The notes: generated by a model from the sequence alone, not told the origin. Shown: positions 1-8,562, counted from the first letter of the stretch. The stretch: 47,633 bases of DNA from CAJKWP01 sp964554475 (GCA_964554475.1 CAZKOT010000004.1:1-47633); one strand, 5' to 3'. Numbers and translations are program-made.

Positions 1-56
1 AATTTTCTAACATTAATTCACTTTAAAACAACATCTTATACAACATTTATGTAAAC

Positions 57-84
57 AAAAAGGACTATTGTTTAGTCCTTTTTT
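57..84. terminator. Rho-independent terminator after galU
   Basis: Stem GGACTA (62-67) and TAGTCC (73-78) with a five-base loop, flanked by A and T runs, so it can work in both directions. It lies just past the galU stop codon on the minus strand. Confidence 0.8.
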
Positions 85-105
85 ATTAATTAAAAAAATT
101 TAATT

Positions 106-972
106 TCAAATATTTTCTTTTTTGTTTAAAAACGCTTTTAGTTTGTTATTGATTTCATTGTCTTTTAAGGCAAGAGTAAGCGTTGCTTCTAAAATTCCAA
201 ATTTATTTCCGCAATCAAAACGTTTTGCATCAATAACTTTTCCAACCATTTTATCACTTTTTTCAGCCATTTCTGCCATTGCATCCGTAAGCCAAATTTC
301 CTCGTTATGTTTAGGTGCTTTTTCCAAATAAGAAATGAAATCTTGAGTTAAAATATACCTTCCTACAAGAGCAAAATTACTGCAAGTTTCTTCTTTTTTG
401 GGTTTTTCAATGATACGGTTTATATTAAGCATTCCGTTTTTATATTTTCCGTCCGCAATTCCATACTTGCTTCGCTCCTCAATTGGAACTCTTGATAGTC
501 CTAAAACAGATTTGCCCGTTTCGTTATAAACTGTTAAAAGTTCACTAAGAGCGTGTTTTTTTCCAAAAAATAAGTCATCACCATTTAACACCGCATAAGG
601 TTGATTTTTTAAAAATTTTTTTGTTGCAAGTAATGCCCCACCACTACCGTTAGGCTTTGCAAAAACTCCTCTAATTTTAACGTTTTCAAAATTTTGAATA
701 AGTTTCAAAAATTCGGGTTTACCTCGCTCTTTTAAAAATTTTTCAAAAGCAATGTTTGGTCTAAAATGCTCAAGAAGTAAATTTCCATTGCAGTTTTTAG
801 GTAAGACAAAAATAATTTCTTCAATTCCACTTTCAACAATTTCGGTTACAATATATTCAATGATAGGTTTATTTAAAATTGAAATCATTGCTTTTGGAAT
901 TGTTTTTGTTATTGGTAAACAACGTGTGCCAAAACCTGCAAGTAAAACCACAGCTTTTTTAACAGGAATCAT
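106..972 (-). CDS. galU: UTP-glucose-1-phosphate uridylyltransferase
   Basis: 288 aa, the usual length for bacterial GalU. It makes UDP-glucose from UTP and glucose-1-phosphate in the cytoplasm. The N-terminal nucleotide-binding signature LAGFGTRCLP (residues 11-20) is followed by TKTIPKAM and NKPIIEYIV, and the sugar-binding part shows VLNGDDLFFG. The family usually has KEM where this protein has KAM. The start is supported by GAGGTG five bases upstream. It is the last gene of a minus-strand group; a 141-base gap separates it from the GT2 gene, and TTTACA-N18-TATAAA in that gap may be its own promoter. Its product is the obvious activated sugar for the glycosyltransferase upstream, though that link is inference. 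Family assignment is firm; the exact sugar is less so, since related enzymes use dTTP or CTP. Confidence 0.9.
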   Translation of the reverse strand: MIPVKKAVVLLAGFGTRCLPITKTIPKAMISILNKPIIEYIVTEIVESGIEEIIFVLPKNCNGNLLLEHFRPNIAFEKFLKERGKPEFLKLIQNFENVKIRGVFAKPNGSGGALLATKKFLKNQPYAVLNGDDLFFGKKHALSELLTVYNETGKSVLGLSRVPIEERSKYGIADGKYKNGMLNINRIIEKPKKEETCSNFALVGRYILTQDFISYLEKAPKHNEEIWLTDAMAEMAEKSDKMVGKVIDAKRFDCGNKFGILEATLTLALKDNEINNKLKAFLNKKENI

Positions 973-1113
973 TTTACACCTCTTTACTATTCTATTAAAA
1001 TTTTCCGTTAATGTTTTTTTAGCAATTTTTATTAATAATTGTTTTTATATTTTTTTTTCGTTTTTTTTGTAAATTTTATTGAGGAATTCCAAGTTAAATT
1101 TATATATTTGCTG

Positions 1114-2871
1114 TCACGATGGCATTATTACATTACTTTCATTATCAACCTTTGTCTCAACATTACTTTCTAGATTTGACATTGTTTCTGTTTCATTTTT
1201 ATAGCCAATAATTTTTTTACTGATTTCACTCATACGCTTTTTTATATCAGCATCAATTTTTTCAATCTTTTTTTTGTCATAAGATATATTTGATGAAAGA
1301 GTCAATATTGGAGCAACTCCCAAAGAAAATATTAAAAAAAATGTTAATATATATAGATAATTCATTTTTGTTATTAAACAAAGCGTCAAAAATATTATTG
1401 CAGCAATAATTTCTTTTAAATTATATAATATTGAATATTTAAATTTGATTTTAGCATTTGATTTCGGTGTAACCGGATAAATTAGTTTTTTGTTAAAAAT
1501 TCCAAAAATTAATGAAATAAGCATTGTTAAAAATAAACAATATTGTGTAATAGTAAATATTATTATATCGGTAAAAAATCTAAATATATTCATTTTAAAT
1601 AACCAAATCGCCAAATAAGGAATAAATGGGCCTACCGTTCCAGAGAGAATTGCCGGAAAAAACCAAATAGTATTAAAAGGAAAGGTATCAACATGAAAAG
1701 CGATAACAAAAAATAATAAGATATTAAGAAGAAAAACATCTATTAAAAAAAATGCAGTAAAAAGAGGGCATATTAAAATATCTGCTTTTTCATGAAATTT
1801 TAATTTTTTTGAAAAAATTATCTTAAAAGTATATTTTTTTGTTAAGCCCACATCCCCTCTTGTCCATTTGCTTTGTCTTTTTCTCATTGCTAAAAAATTA
1901 ACAGGGAATTCTTCTCCACAAAATATATGAGGAGCATAAAAAATAGAATAATCCTTAAATTTCATTTCAATTGACATAGCGACATCTTCCAGAATAATAT
2001 TTGAAGGAAATCCGCCAAGGTCCTCAAAGCACTCCTTTTTAAAAATTATACCATGACCAATATCAAAAACAAATCCGTATCGCATACGTATTAATTTATC
2101 TACAAAACTAAGTGTTGTTGCAATACGGCAAGATGAACGCATGAAAAAATTCTGATTATTATTTGATATGTGATTTGCCATTACAGCACCTATTTTTTCA
2201 TTAACAAAAAAACATTTAAGCGATTCCGTAATAAAATTTTCGGGTAGAATTTCATCCGAATCAAGAACAACAAAATAATCATAAGTTCCTTTTTCACGGA
2301 CATTTAGTAAATAATTATTAAGATTTCCTGCCTTGAAGTCTTTTCGATCATTCCTTCTAATTACTGTTAAATTATGCTCTTTTGCAAAAGCATCAATTTC
2401 GGCTTTATATTCATCTTTTGTTGAATCGTCTAAAATGATTGTTTCAAAATTGCTGTATTTTTGCTTTATTGATTTTAAAAGTGCATTTGGACAAAAATCA
2501 TTACAGGTGCAATATAATAATAAAACTTTTGATTTAACATTACTAACATCAATATTTAAAACATATTGATACATACGGCGAAATTTTTTTGAAAAAAATA
2601 TAAAAAATAATGATTTGATGAATTCACGAATTGCTAATATTAACATACCGTTTATAACAATAAAAAATAACAATGCAATAACTATATTTTTAATTGGATA
2701 ATTATGCACTAAGATATTTGAAATCGCAAAATACCATAATATTGCTGTTATTCCACAAATAAAAATTAAAATAATAATCCACATCGATGGGTTGCTGTGT
2801 GTTAAATAATGAAAAGCTTTTTGCTTTTTTTCTTCTTCGGTCAATTTATCCCACTTTTTTAATTTTCTCAT
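1114..2871 (-). CDS. Membrane-bound family 2 glycosyltransferase (cellulose synthase-like)
   Basis: 585 aa. Two membrane segments near the N-terminus (about residues 30-52 and 60-85) precede a cytoplasmic GT-A domain, then four to six hydrophobic helices from about residue 365 to 530. Processive GT2 signatures are present: LDSDE near 205 (the DxD-type metal site), EDVAMSIE near 295 (catalytic acid region) and RQSKWTRGD near 335 (the Q/RxxRW-type acceptor motif). This architecture is that of BcsA/NdvB/hyaluronan-type synthases that polymerise a sugar and export it. The start has AAGGAG upstream and overlaps the preceding nucleotidyltransferase gene by 26 bases, which implies translational coupling. 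No PilZ domain is visible. The C-terminal tail is hydrophilic and Glu/Asn/Ser-rich. The polymer cannot be named from sequence. Confidence 0.85.
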   Translation of the reverse strand: MRKLKKWDKLTEEEKKQKAFHYLTHSNPSMWIIILIFICGITAILWYFAISNILVHNYPIKNIVIALLFFIVINGMLILAIREFIKSLFFIFFSKKFRRMYQYVLNIDVSNVKSKVLLLYCTCNDFCPNALLKSIKQKYSNFETIILDDSTKDEYKAEIDAFAKEHNLTVIRRNDRKDFKAGNLNNYLLNVREKGTYDYFVVLDSDEILPENFITESLKCFFVNEKIGAVMANHISNNNQNFFMRSSCRIATTLSFVDKLIRMRYGFVFDIGHGIIFKKECFEDLGGFPSNIILEDVAMSIEMKFKDYSIFYAPHIFCGEEFPVNFLAMRKRQSKWTRGDVGLTKKYTFKIIFSKKLKFHEKADILICPLFTAFFLIDVFLLNILLFFVIAFHVDTFPFNTIWFFPAILSGTVGPFIPYLAIWLFKMNIFRFFTDIIIFTITQYCLFLTMLISLIFGIFNKKLIYPVTPKSNAKIKFKYSILYNLKEIIAAIIFLTLCLITKMNYLYILTFFLIFSLGVAPILTLSSNISYDKKKIEKIDADIKKRMSEISKKIIGYKNETETMSNLESNVETKVDNESNVIMPS

Positions 2872-3559
2872 TTTGTAGCTCCTTTAATTCTTCCAAAGTA
2901 TTAAATGCTTTAGAACTTCCATTTTTTATTTCAATAATATACCCTATATTATCATAAACGTTAAATATATCAAGAAATGAAAACTCATTGTCTTTAAAAT
3001 ATTTTTTTTCAAACTCAGCACATTTTTCAAAAATTAATCCGTATTTTCCAATGAAAAAAGACATATCATGCCATGTTGTTTGAGTCGTGTCATCTCCTTT
3101 TTTTGAAAATAAGACTTTTCTAATAATATTCTTCTCTTCAATAAAACCAACGTAGGGTCTTACTTCTTCAACAACGGGAACATTTATATAATTGGAATTA
3201 TAATGATTGATTACATAAACGATATTAGCATGCTCCAAAATCACATCAGACCAGCATATTATAATATTTTCTCTTTGCTCCTTTTTCAGTTTTAAAAGTG
3301 CTTGATAAACGGCATCCCCGCAACCTTTTCCAGATTCAATTTCAATTAAATTAATATTTTCAATATTGTCAAAATATTGATGGTTTTTGCTGTTTACTGC
3401 GACATAAATCTTACCGATGTTATTAATTGATTTTAATACTGAAACATTATGTTCTAAAACAGTAGTATTTTTAAATTTTCCTAATGCTTTTGGTTTATCA
3501 CTTTTAAATCTTGTTTCTTTGCCAGCAGCCAAAATTAAAACATCAAATTTTTTTTCCAT
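2846..3559 (-). CDS. Nucleotidyltransferase (GlmU N-domain / CofC / MobA-like)
   Basis: 237 aa, a single NTP-transferase Rossmann-like domain. The N-terminus reads LILAAGKETRFKSDKPKAL (8-26), matching the GlmU/IspD pattern LAAGxGTRM..PK, with Glu replacing the second Gly of the loop. GKGCGDAVYQAL resembles GlmU GTGHAVLQA, and CWSDVIL sits where family members have the metal-binding GDxPL. There is no hexapeptide acetyltransferase domain. It should couple an NTP to a phosphorylated sugar or acid. The gene follows the HAD gene by one base and overlaps the GT2 gene, so it belongs to the same transcript. It could be a uridylyltransferase half of a split GlmU or an activator for a CofD-like transfer. 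The start is supported by GGGAGA. Confidence 0.8.
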   Translation of the reverse strand: MEKKFDVLILAAGKETRFKSDKPKALGKFKNTTVLEHNVSVLKSINNIGKIYVAVNSKNHQYFDNIENINLIEIESGKGCGDAVYQALLKLKKEQRENIIICWSDVILEHANIVYVINHYNSNYINVPVVEEVRPYVGFIEEKNIIRKVLFSKKGDDTTQTTWHDMSFFIGKYGLIFEKCAEFEKKYFKDNEFSFLDIFNVYDNIGYIIEIKNGSSKAFNTLEELKELQNEKIKKVG

Positions 3560-3560
3560 G

Positions 3561-4331
3561 TTAAAATCTCCCTTCTATGCTTGCTTGATTTGTTAACAAT
3601 TTATCAGGAAAAGCATTGACTGCATAAGCAACTTTTTCATCTTCGAAAATATTTTCCATTGGCACAAAGTTATTGATATAACTTTGTAAAAACAAAAAAG
3701 TTTCATAAGGATTATTGATTTTTAAAAAATGTGAGGGATATTTCTCAAATATATATTTATCATTTCCTTTTTCATATTCATCTCCTAAAAAAACAAAAGA
3801 TTTAGGGTCTCTTAATTTTGCTAATTCATTTTCCAAAGACAATAATTTTGAAACACCCTTTTTTGTTATTTCAATTGTTGTATTTCCTGTTAAGCCCGCT
3901 GTAAGCCCAAAATTTTTCAACTCTTTATTCCATTTACAAGAAATTTTTTCCCTATCACTCATTATGCCGCGAATAGCAATTGAACTAATAACATTTCTAT
4001 CACCACGAATTTCATATTTATATTTATTAATAAGATTTGAAATATTTTGTATGTCTTTTTCTTGTAAATAATATTTTTGTTCAAAATATTTTTTAGATGG
4101 AAATTCGATTAATCCGCAATAAGCAAAAATATGTAAATTATTTAAATTATTACTGCCTGCTAAAAATTGTAAAGATTCAAATTTATTACCCGAAATAATA
4201 ATTACTTTATCCGAAATTTTTCGTAATAATTCTAAATTTTTAAGTGAAATATCTCTATCTTTTTCTGAAAATATTGTTCCGTCAAAATCAAGAAAAATTT
4301 TCTCATATGGTTTTTTAAATTGTTCTCCCAT
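3561..4331 (-). CDS. HAD-superfamily phosphatase
   Basis: 256 aa. Motif I is DFDGT (residues 15-19), with Asp15 as the nucleophile and Asp17 as the acid/base. A Ser-Gly pair (IIISGN, near 48) fits motif II, and GDEYEKGND near 185 is the acidic metal-binding motif IV. The arrangement resembles the HAD-IIB group that includes sugar phosphatases such as trehalose-6-phosphate and sucrose phosphatases and phosphomannomutase. The start has GGAGAA upstream and lies inside the end of the CofD-like gene (17-base overlap), and the next gene starts one base downstream, so the three are co-translated. It probably removes phosphate from a sugar or polyol intermediate of this operon. The substrate is unknown. 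Confidence 0.8.
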   Translation of the reverse strand: MGEQFKKPYEKIFLDFDGTIFSEKDRDISLKNLELLRKISDKVIIISGNKFESLQFLAGSNNLNNLHIFAYCGLIEFPSKKYFEQKYYLQEKDIQNISNLINKYKYEIRGDRNVISSIAIRGIMSDREKISCKWNKELKNFGLTAGLTGNTTIEITKKGVSKLLSLENELAKLRDPKSFVFLGDEYEKGNDKYIFEKYPSHFLKINNPYETFLFLQSYINNFVPMENIFEDEKVAYAVNAFPDKLLTNQASIEGRF

Positions 4332-5421
4332 TTTTATTTTCTCCTGTTTTCAGTTGTTCTGTTAATTGTTCTTCTAAAATATCATAACGAGTTATTAAAA
4401 CTGCTTTAGCAAATTTTTGCGGATCTGATTTACCTTTTAAATCATTTCCAAATGCAAACATATATTTAGCATTTTTTGGTTTCATTGACGCATCTGCATC
4501 TTGATTGAACAAAATTTTAAATTGTGAAATATCAAGGTAATTATTAATGATTTTAAGCATTTTTTTATAATCCACACCATACATGTCTTTGTCTTGTCGG
4601 TTGTTTACACATAAAACAACTTTTTCTGCATTTTTTTCTAAACTTGCTTTAACCTTGCTGTTCATATAACTAGGAATTAAAGACGACCACTGTGTTCCAG
4701 TTGATAAAATTATTAAATCGCTTTCATCTAATATTTTTAAATAATTTTCATCGTAAAGCTCATATTCATAAGATTTTTTGCCCGTTTTTCCGTCAACAAA
4801 GTAAACTTCTTTAATTATGTCATTTGGATTTGCCCAATCAACAATTTTTCCCTCATTATCTAAAACAACTCCGGACTCAGTAACTCCTTGCAGTATGTTG
4901 TAATTATGCCAAGGAACAACGATGCTAAGTTCTTTAACGTCTAAAATTTCTTTAATCATGTTAATTGTTTCATCTATGCCATTAATTGCAAAGGATGCAC
5001 CCATGATAATATTTGCAACATTAAAATCTTCAAAAACACCATTATAATTAACTTCCTTTGCCTTTTTAAAGAAAAAATCAGAAAATTCAATAAATCTTGG
5101 GTCAATATTCCATTCATTTAGTAATTCATGAGTTCTTTTTTTAGCCTCATTAATTGACTTACCTAAAAAAAATCTTCCTTCCATAAATGACAAAATGTTT
5201 TTATTAATTTCTTCTTTATGCTTTAAAGAATAATATAATGACAAGTTTTTTCTTGCATCAGAAACCCCTAAAGTTTTTGTTATTTCTGCAACGATGCCTG
5301 TTGATTTTCCAGCATCATCAAGGTTTATCCAGTTGTAAACTTGAGCATAGGTAATAATTTTATATAATCCTTCTCTTAATTTGGCACCACCTGTGCCACC
5401 GCTAAAAATTGATATTATCAT
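4315..5421 (-). CDS. CofD/YvcK-family protein
   Basis: 368 aa. The N-terminal loop FSGGTGGAKL (6-15), then LDDAGKSTG (34-42) and GVSDARKNLS (52-61), match the CofD/YvcK fold, in which DDGGSTG and GDIRNxL are hallmark segments. CofD transfers an activated phospho-acid from a GDP-linked donor to the F420 precursor Fo; YvcK of Bacillus binds UDP-sugars and steers carbon into peptidoglycan. This protein is longer than YvcK (about 320 aa) and is the first gene of an operon with a phosphatase, nucleotidyltransferase, glycosyltransferase and galU, unlike the usual whiA/rapZ setting of YvcK. It may therefore be a UDP-sugar-linked regulator or a real transferase. GGGAGAA supports the start. Fold is confident, reaction is not. 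Confidence 0.8.
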   Translation of the reverse strand: MIISIFSGGTGGAKLREGLYKIITYAQVYNWINLDDAGKSTGIVAEITKTLGVSDARKNLSLYYSLKHKEEINKNILSFMEGRFFLGKSINEAKKRTHELLNEWNIDPRFIEFSDFFFKKAKEVNYNGVFEDFNVANIIMGASFAINGIDETINMIKEILDVKELSIVVPWHNYNILQGVTESGVVLDNEGKIVDWANPNDIIKEVYFVDGKTGKKSYEYELYDENYLKILDESDLIILSTGTQWSSLIPSYMNSKVKASLEKNAEKVVLCVNNRQDKDMYGVDYKKMLKIINNYLDISQFKILFNQDADASMKPKNAKYMFAFGNDLKGKSDPQKFAKAVLITRYDILEEQLTEQLKTGENKNGRTI

Positions 5422-5436
5422 TTGTTAATTCTCCCA

Positions 5437-5874
5437 ATAGTAATATTAATTAAGACGCAATAGTTTTTTTTTAATTATGTAATTAAGACGTCTCTTTCTT
5501 GAATGACTGAACTTCCTCATTTATTCATTATTTTCAATCTTTCATCCTTAGGGAATAGGAACCTGCCCGCAAACATTACTTTGAATAACTTCATTAAATA
5601 AAGTAGTTTGTGTAGGTTTTTTCCAAACTTATTGATTTAAAAATTTTAACAACCTATTTATTCAGTCAAAATATAAACAAAACAAAAAATTTATAAACAG
5701 AAAATAAACGAGACAAACTTTTAAACTTTTATTTTCTGCAAAAAAGAGCACGTTATCAGTAATAGATTTGTAAACAATTTTCTTTTTTTTTCTAACTAAA
5801 TATACTTAAAAAAAATAAACAAAAATAAAAAATTGTTAATAAAGCCAAAACTATTTTAAAACTTGCTCAAAAAA
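5437..5874. other. Gene-free stretch with strong RNA pairing potential
   Basis: No convincing ORF lies between 5422 and 5874. The core at about 5547-5624 can form one long rod. On the plus strand GGAA, GAACC(T), CAAAC and TACTTT on the left arm pair in order with AAAGTA, GTTTG, AGGTT and TTCC on the right arm, around a central loop. A TTTTTT run sits inside the right arm on the plus strand. A second hairpin (TGAAT..ATTCA) lies near 5500-5527. On the minus strand TTGACT (5669-5664) and TAAAAT (5648-5643), 15 apart, could start a transcript through it into the CofD-like operon. It may be a 6S-like small RNA or an operon leader. The remainder (5670-5874) is plain AT-rich sequence. Confidence 0.35.
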
Positions 5875-6393
5875 TTATGCTGTCATTTTAGCATTTGGTG
5901 CTTTGAACTGAAAAATATTATTTTTTAAATTTAAAAAATGCTTTTCAAATTTTGTTTCTTTTTTATTTTCTTTAGGTGATTCAAGGAAGACCAAAGGAGA
6001 AAAATATAAGGAAAAACAAAAACAAGTTGCAAAAATAATAAAAGTTAAAACATAATGACTAAATCCTTGAATTTGGGTTAAATAATGCTTTATTGTTTCA
6101 TGATTTATTTTAAAATTAAATCTGTTAAATGGAATTTCAATCTGTATTTCAAAAAATTTTACAATTGATGGAATAAAAGATAAAAGAAGAATAAACAAAG
6201 ACAATAGAACATCTTTGAAGTTCCTCTTTTGTATAATTAATAATAATAAAATTATTGTAACTAACAAAATAAATGTCATCAAAGAACATTTTACACTATA
6301 TAAAAGAAAAACGCAACTGTTAAATTCCAATCTTTTATCTTTTAAAAAGGAGTGAAAGTCATTTACTTTTTTGCCTTTGTCTCTTTTTGACAA
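5875..6393 (-). CDS. Hypothetical small membrane protein
   Basis: 172 aa from a TTG codon. I do not recognise the family. Three hydrophobic helices are visible (about residues 32-52, 58-78 and 110-132), with a Lys/Asp-rich N-terminus and a basic, Asn/Lys-rich C-terminal tail. No ribosome binding site precedes the TTG, and Met39 (start at 6279) also lacks one, so the start is uncertain. It is divergent from the GlmU-like gene, whose promoter lies just outside its 5' end. An open frame of this length with membrane-like composition and no competing gene makes it a likely real gene, but AT-rich DNA can produce such frames by chance. Confidence 0.5.
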   Translation of the reverse strand: MSKRDKGKKVNDFHSFLKDKRLEFNSCVFLLYSVKCSLMTFILLVTIILLLLIIQKRNFKDVLLSLFILLLSFIPSIVKFFEIQIEIPFNRFNFKINHETIKHYLTQIQGFSHYVLTFIIFATCFCFSLYFSPLVFLESPKENKKETKFEKHFLNLKNNIFQFKAPNAKMTA

Positions 6394-6440
6394 ATTATTT
6401 TGATGATTTTTATTTTTTCTTTACTGTAATAAAATTAAAG

Positions 6441-6469
6441 TTGACAAGAAAAAAAAATGGGTTTAAAAT
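6441..6469 (+). promoter_or_regulatory. Sigma-A-type promoter for the GlmU-like gene
   Basis: TTGACA (6441-6446), 17-base spacer, TAAAAT (6464-6469). Only seven bases separate the -10 box from the ATG at 6477, so transcription should start at or next to the initiation codon. Confidence 0.7.
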
Positions 6470-6476
6470 CACTTTC

Positions 6477-7079
6477 ATGAAACATAAAAATATATCAAAA
6501 AAAAGCAAAATTGAAAAAAATTGCTCAATCTCAAAGGATAGTATTTTGATTGGTGAAAACATTGTTGGCGAAAATTGTGTTATTGAAAATCAATCAAATT
6601 TAGACACGTGTGTTTTAGAAAAAAATGTCAAAATTCGTTCAAGCACGCTTGAAACAAGCGAAATAGGTGAAGGAACAACTATTGGACCTTACGCTCATTT
6701 ACGAGAAAAAAATAAAATTGGAAAGAATTGTAAAATTGGTAATTTTGTCGAAATAAAGCAAAGTGTGCTTGGAGACAACACAAAAGTTAGTCATTTGGCA
6801 TATGTTGGTAATGCAACGATTGGAAGCAATTGTAATATTGGTTGCGGTGTAATTTTTGCTAATTATGACGGAAAAAACAAACACCCTACAATTATTGGCG
6901 ACAATTGTTTTATAGGAAGTAATTGCACACTTATTGCACCAGTAACAATTGGAGAAGGTTCGTTTCTTTGTGCGGGGACTGTTATAACCGAAAATGTTCC
7001 TCCAAACACTTTCGTAATTGGAAGAAGTCGTCAAATTAACAAAGAAGGAAGAGCAGAGAAATATCTTAAGAAAAAATGA
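6477..7079 (+). CDS. Stand-alone glucosamine-1-phosphate N-acetyltransferase (GlmU C-terminal half)
   Basis: 200 aa of left-handed beta-helix hexapeptide repeats (I/V-G-x-x-x-x), matching the acetyltransferase domain of GlmU: IGPYAHLR, IGNFVEIK, VSHLAYVG (with the family's catalytic His), NYDGKNKH and APVTIGEG are all in order. The product would acetylate glucosamine-1-phosphate with acetyl-CoA. The uridylyltransferase half, normally fused at the N-terminus, is absent, so this is a split form. An upstream extension to 6387 is open but lies across the promoter, so ATG 6477 is preferred; an in-frame TTG near 6547 with AAGGA upstream is an alternative. glmM follows 93 bases downstream, giving the preceding step of UDP-GlcNAc synthesis. 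Confidence 0.85.
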   Translation: MKHKNISKKSKIEKNCSISKDSILIGENIVGENCVIENQSNLDTCVLEKNVKIRSSTLETSEIGEGTTIGPYAHLREKNKIGKNCKIGNFVEIKQSVLGDNTKVSHLAYVGNATIGSNCNIGCGVIFANYDGKNKHPTIIGDNCFIGSNCTLIAPVTIGEGSFLCAGTVITENVPPNTFVIGRSRQINKEGRAEKYLKKK

Positions 7080-7172
7080 CAAATAATGTCGTTTAGTAGG
7101 TGATAATAAGCAAAAAATTATATCAAATCACAAAAATCCTACACTCACTAATCCACAAAAGGAAAATATTTT

Positions 7173-8411
7173 ATGAAATATTTTGGAACAGACGGAATTA
7201 GATTAAACGATACACATCAACTAATCAAAATTGCAAAAGCACTTTCAAAAGGACTTGCTTATTTGGGTGCAAAAAAAATTGTCATCGGGCGTGATACAAG
7301 ACTAACTGGAAAAAAGATTTATAAAGCTTTTAAAAAGGAACTTATTTCTAATGGAATTTTTCTTTTAAATTATAATGTTGTCCCAACTGCTTCAATAGCA
7401 TTTTTTACAATTAATGCTGAGGCTGATTATGGTATTGTAATAACAGCATCTCACAGTCTATCAGACGTAAATGGGATTAAAATTTTTAATGCTCAAGGTG
7501 AAAAACTTTCAAAAAAAGAGGAAAAAAAATTAGAAAAATTTATTGATAACCCACCAAAAAACGATGTTAAAGCAAAAGCTAAGGTAAAAAATTTAAAATC
7601 AACCGCATACATAAATTTTTTAAAAAACAATTCAATTGATTTAAAAGATCGAAAAATTGTAATTGATTGCGCAAACGGTGCAACAAAAAAGATTGCTCCA
7701 AAATTATTTACAACATTGGGTGCAAAAGTTGTTAAAATTTGTTGTGGAAAAGGAAACAATATAAATTCTAATTGTGGTGCCGTTCATCCTCAAGAACTTT
7801 CAAAAACTGTATTAAAAACAAAATCAGAAATTGGTTTTGCATTTGATGGTGATGGAGATAGATGTGTTTGTGTTTTAAGCAGTGGTAAAATTCTTTCTGG
7901 CGACAACATTTTGCTTGCGGTTGCAAAACACAACAAACTGAATAGCGTTGTTGGTACAATATATGCAAATGGTGGACTTGATGATGAATTAAAAAATAAC
8001 GGAATAAAATTTTTAAGAAGTGATGTTGGAGATTCAAATGTTGCAAAAATGATGAAAGAAAACAATGTTTTTTTTGGTGGTGAATGTTCCGGACATTTTA
8101 TTTTTTCAAATTTGCTACCTACAGGGGACGGACTTTTAACCGCTCTTGAAATTTTAAAAATTAAAAATTTTGAAGAAATATCAAAATTTGAAAAAAAACC
8201 CTCAGTAGTAATTAACCTAACTACACAAAACAAAGAATCTGATTTGGCAAAATTGCAAGACATAAAGGTAAAATCCGAAAAAGAGTTAAACGGAGAGGGT
8301 AGATTAATTTTAAGAGCATCTGGAACTGAACCATTAATTAGAATATTAGTTGAACATACTCAAATTGATGTTGCTCAAAAAATTGCAGATTCAATTAAAA
8401 ATCAACTATAA
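7173..8411 (+). CDS. glmM: Phosphoglucosamine mutase
   Basis: 412 aa, slightly shorter than typical GlmM (about 445). It interconverts glucosamine-6-phosphate and glucosamine-1-phosphate. The N-terminus FGTDGIR and IGRDTR are diagnostic. The active phosphoserine motif is TASHS (91-95) with Ser93, where the family usually has SASHN, so the last residue differs. The metal-binding loop FDGDGDRC and the C-terminal phosphate-binding segment RASGTEPLIRI are intact. AAAAGGA supports the start. It follows the GlmU acetyltransferase half, whose substrate it makes, so the pair probably acts in sequence. PgmB- or phosphomannomutase-type activity is possible but less likely in this context. Confidence 0.9.
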   Translation: MKYFGTDGIRLNDTHQLIKIAKALSKGLAYLGAKKIVIGRDTRLTGKKIYKAFKKELISNGIFLLNYNVVPTASIAFFTINAEADYGIVITASHSLSDVNGIKIFNAQGEKLSKKEEKKLEKFIDNPPKNDVKAKAKVKNLKSTAYINFLKNNSIDLKDRKIVIDCANGATKKIAPKLFTTLGAKVVKICCGKGNNINSNCGAVHPQELSKTVLKTKSEIGFAFDGDGDRCVCVLSSGKILSGDNILLAVAKHNKLNSVVGTIYANGGLDDELKNNGIKFLRSDVGDSNVAKMMKENNVFFGGECSGHFIFSNLLPTGDGLLTALEILKIKNFEEISKFEKKPSVVINLTTQNKESDLAKLQDIKVKSEKELNGEGRLILRASGTEPLIRILVEHTQIDVAQKIADSIKNQL

Positions 8412-8533
8412 AGACTATTAAGTTGTAAAAAATACTTTCGGTTATTCTTGAAATTTGAAGATTATTATTCCTTAGAATTTTTAAGATAATAAAATCGGTA
8501 ATTTTTATGCAATTCAATAATTAATTTATTGTT

Positions 8534-8562
8534 TTGATAAATTTTAATAAATATTATATAAT
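8534..8562 (+). promoter_or_regulatory. Near-consensus promoter for the 165-aa unknown gene
   Basis: TTGATA (8534-8539), 17-base spacer, TATAAT (8557-8562), 38 bases before the ATG at 8601. Confidence 0.75.

Noticed and set aside
6387..6476. Longer N-terminus for the GlmU-like gene
   Set aside because: The extension overlaps the promoter, has no ribosome binding site and reads like translated AT-rich spacer.
7493..8263. Minus-strand frames inside glmM
   Set aside because: They are antisense shadows of a clearly conserved glmM.
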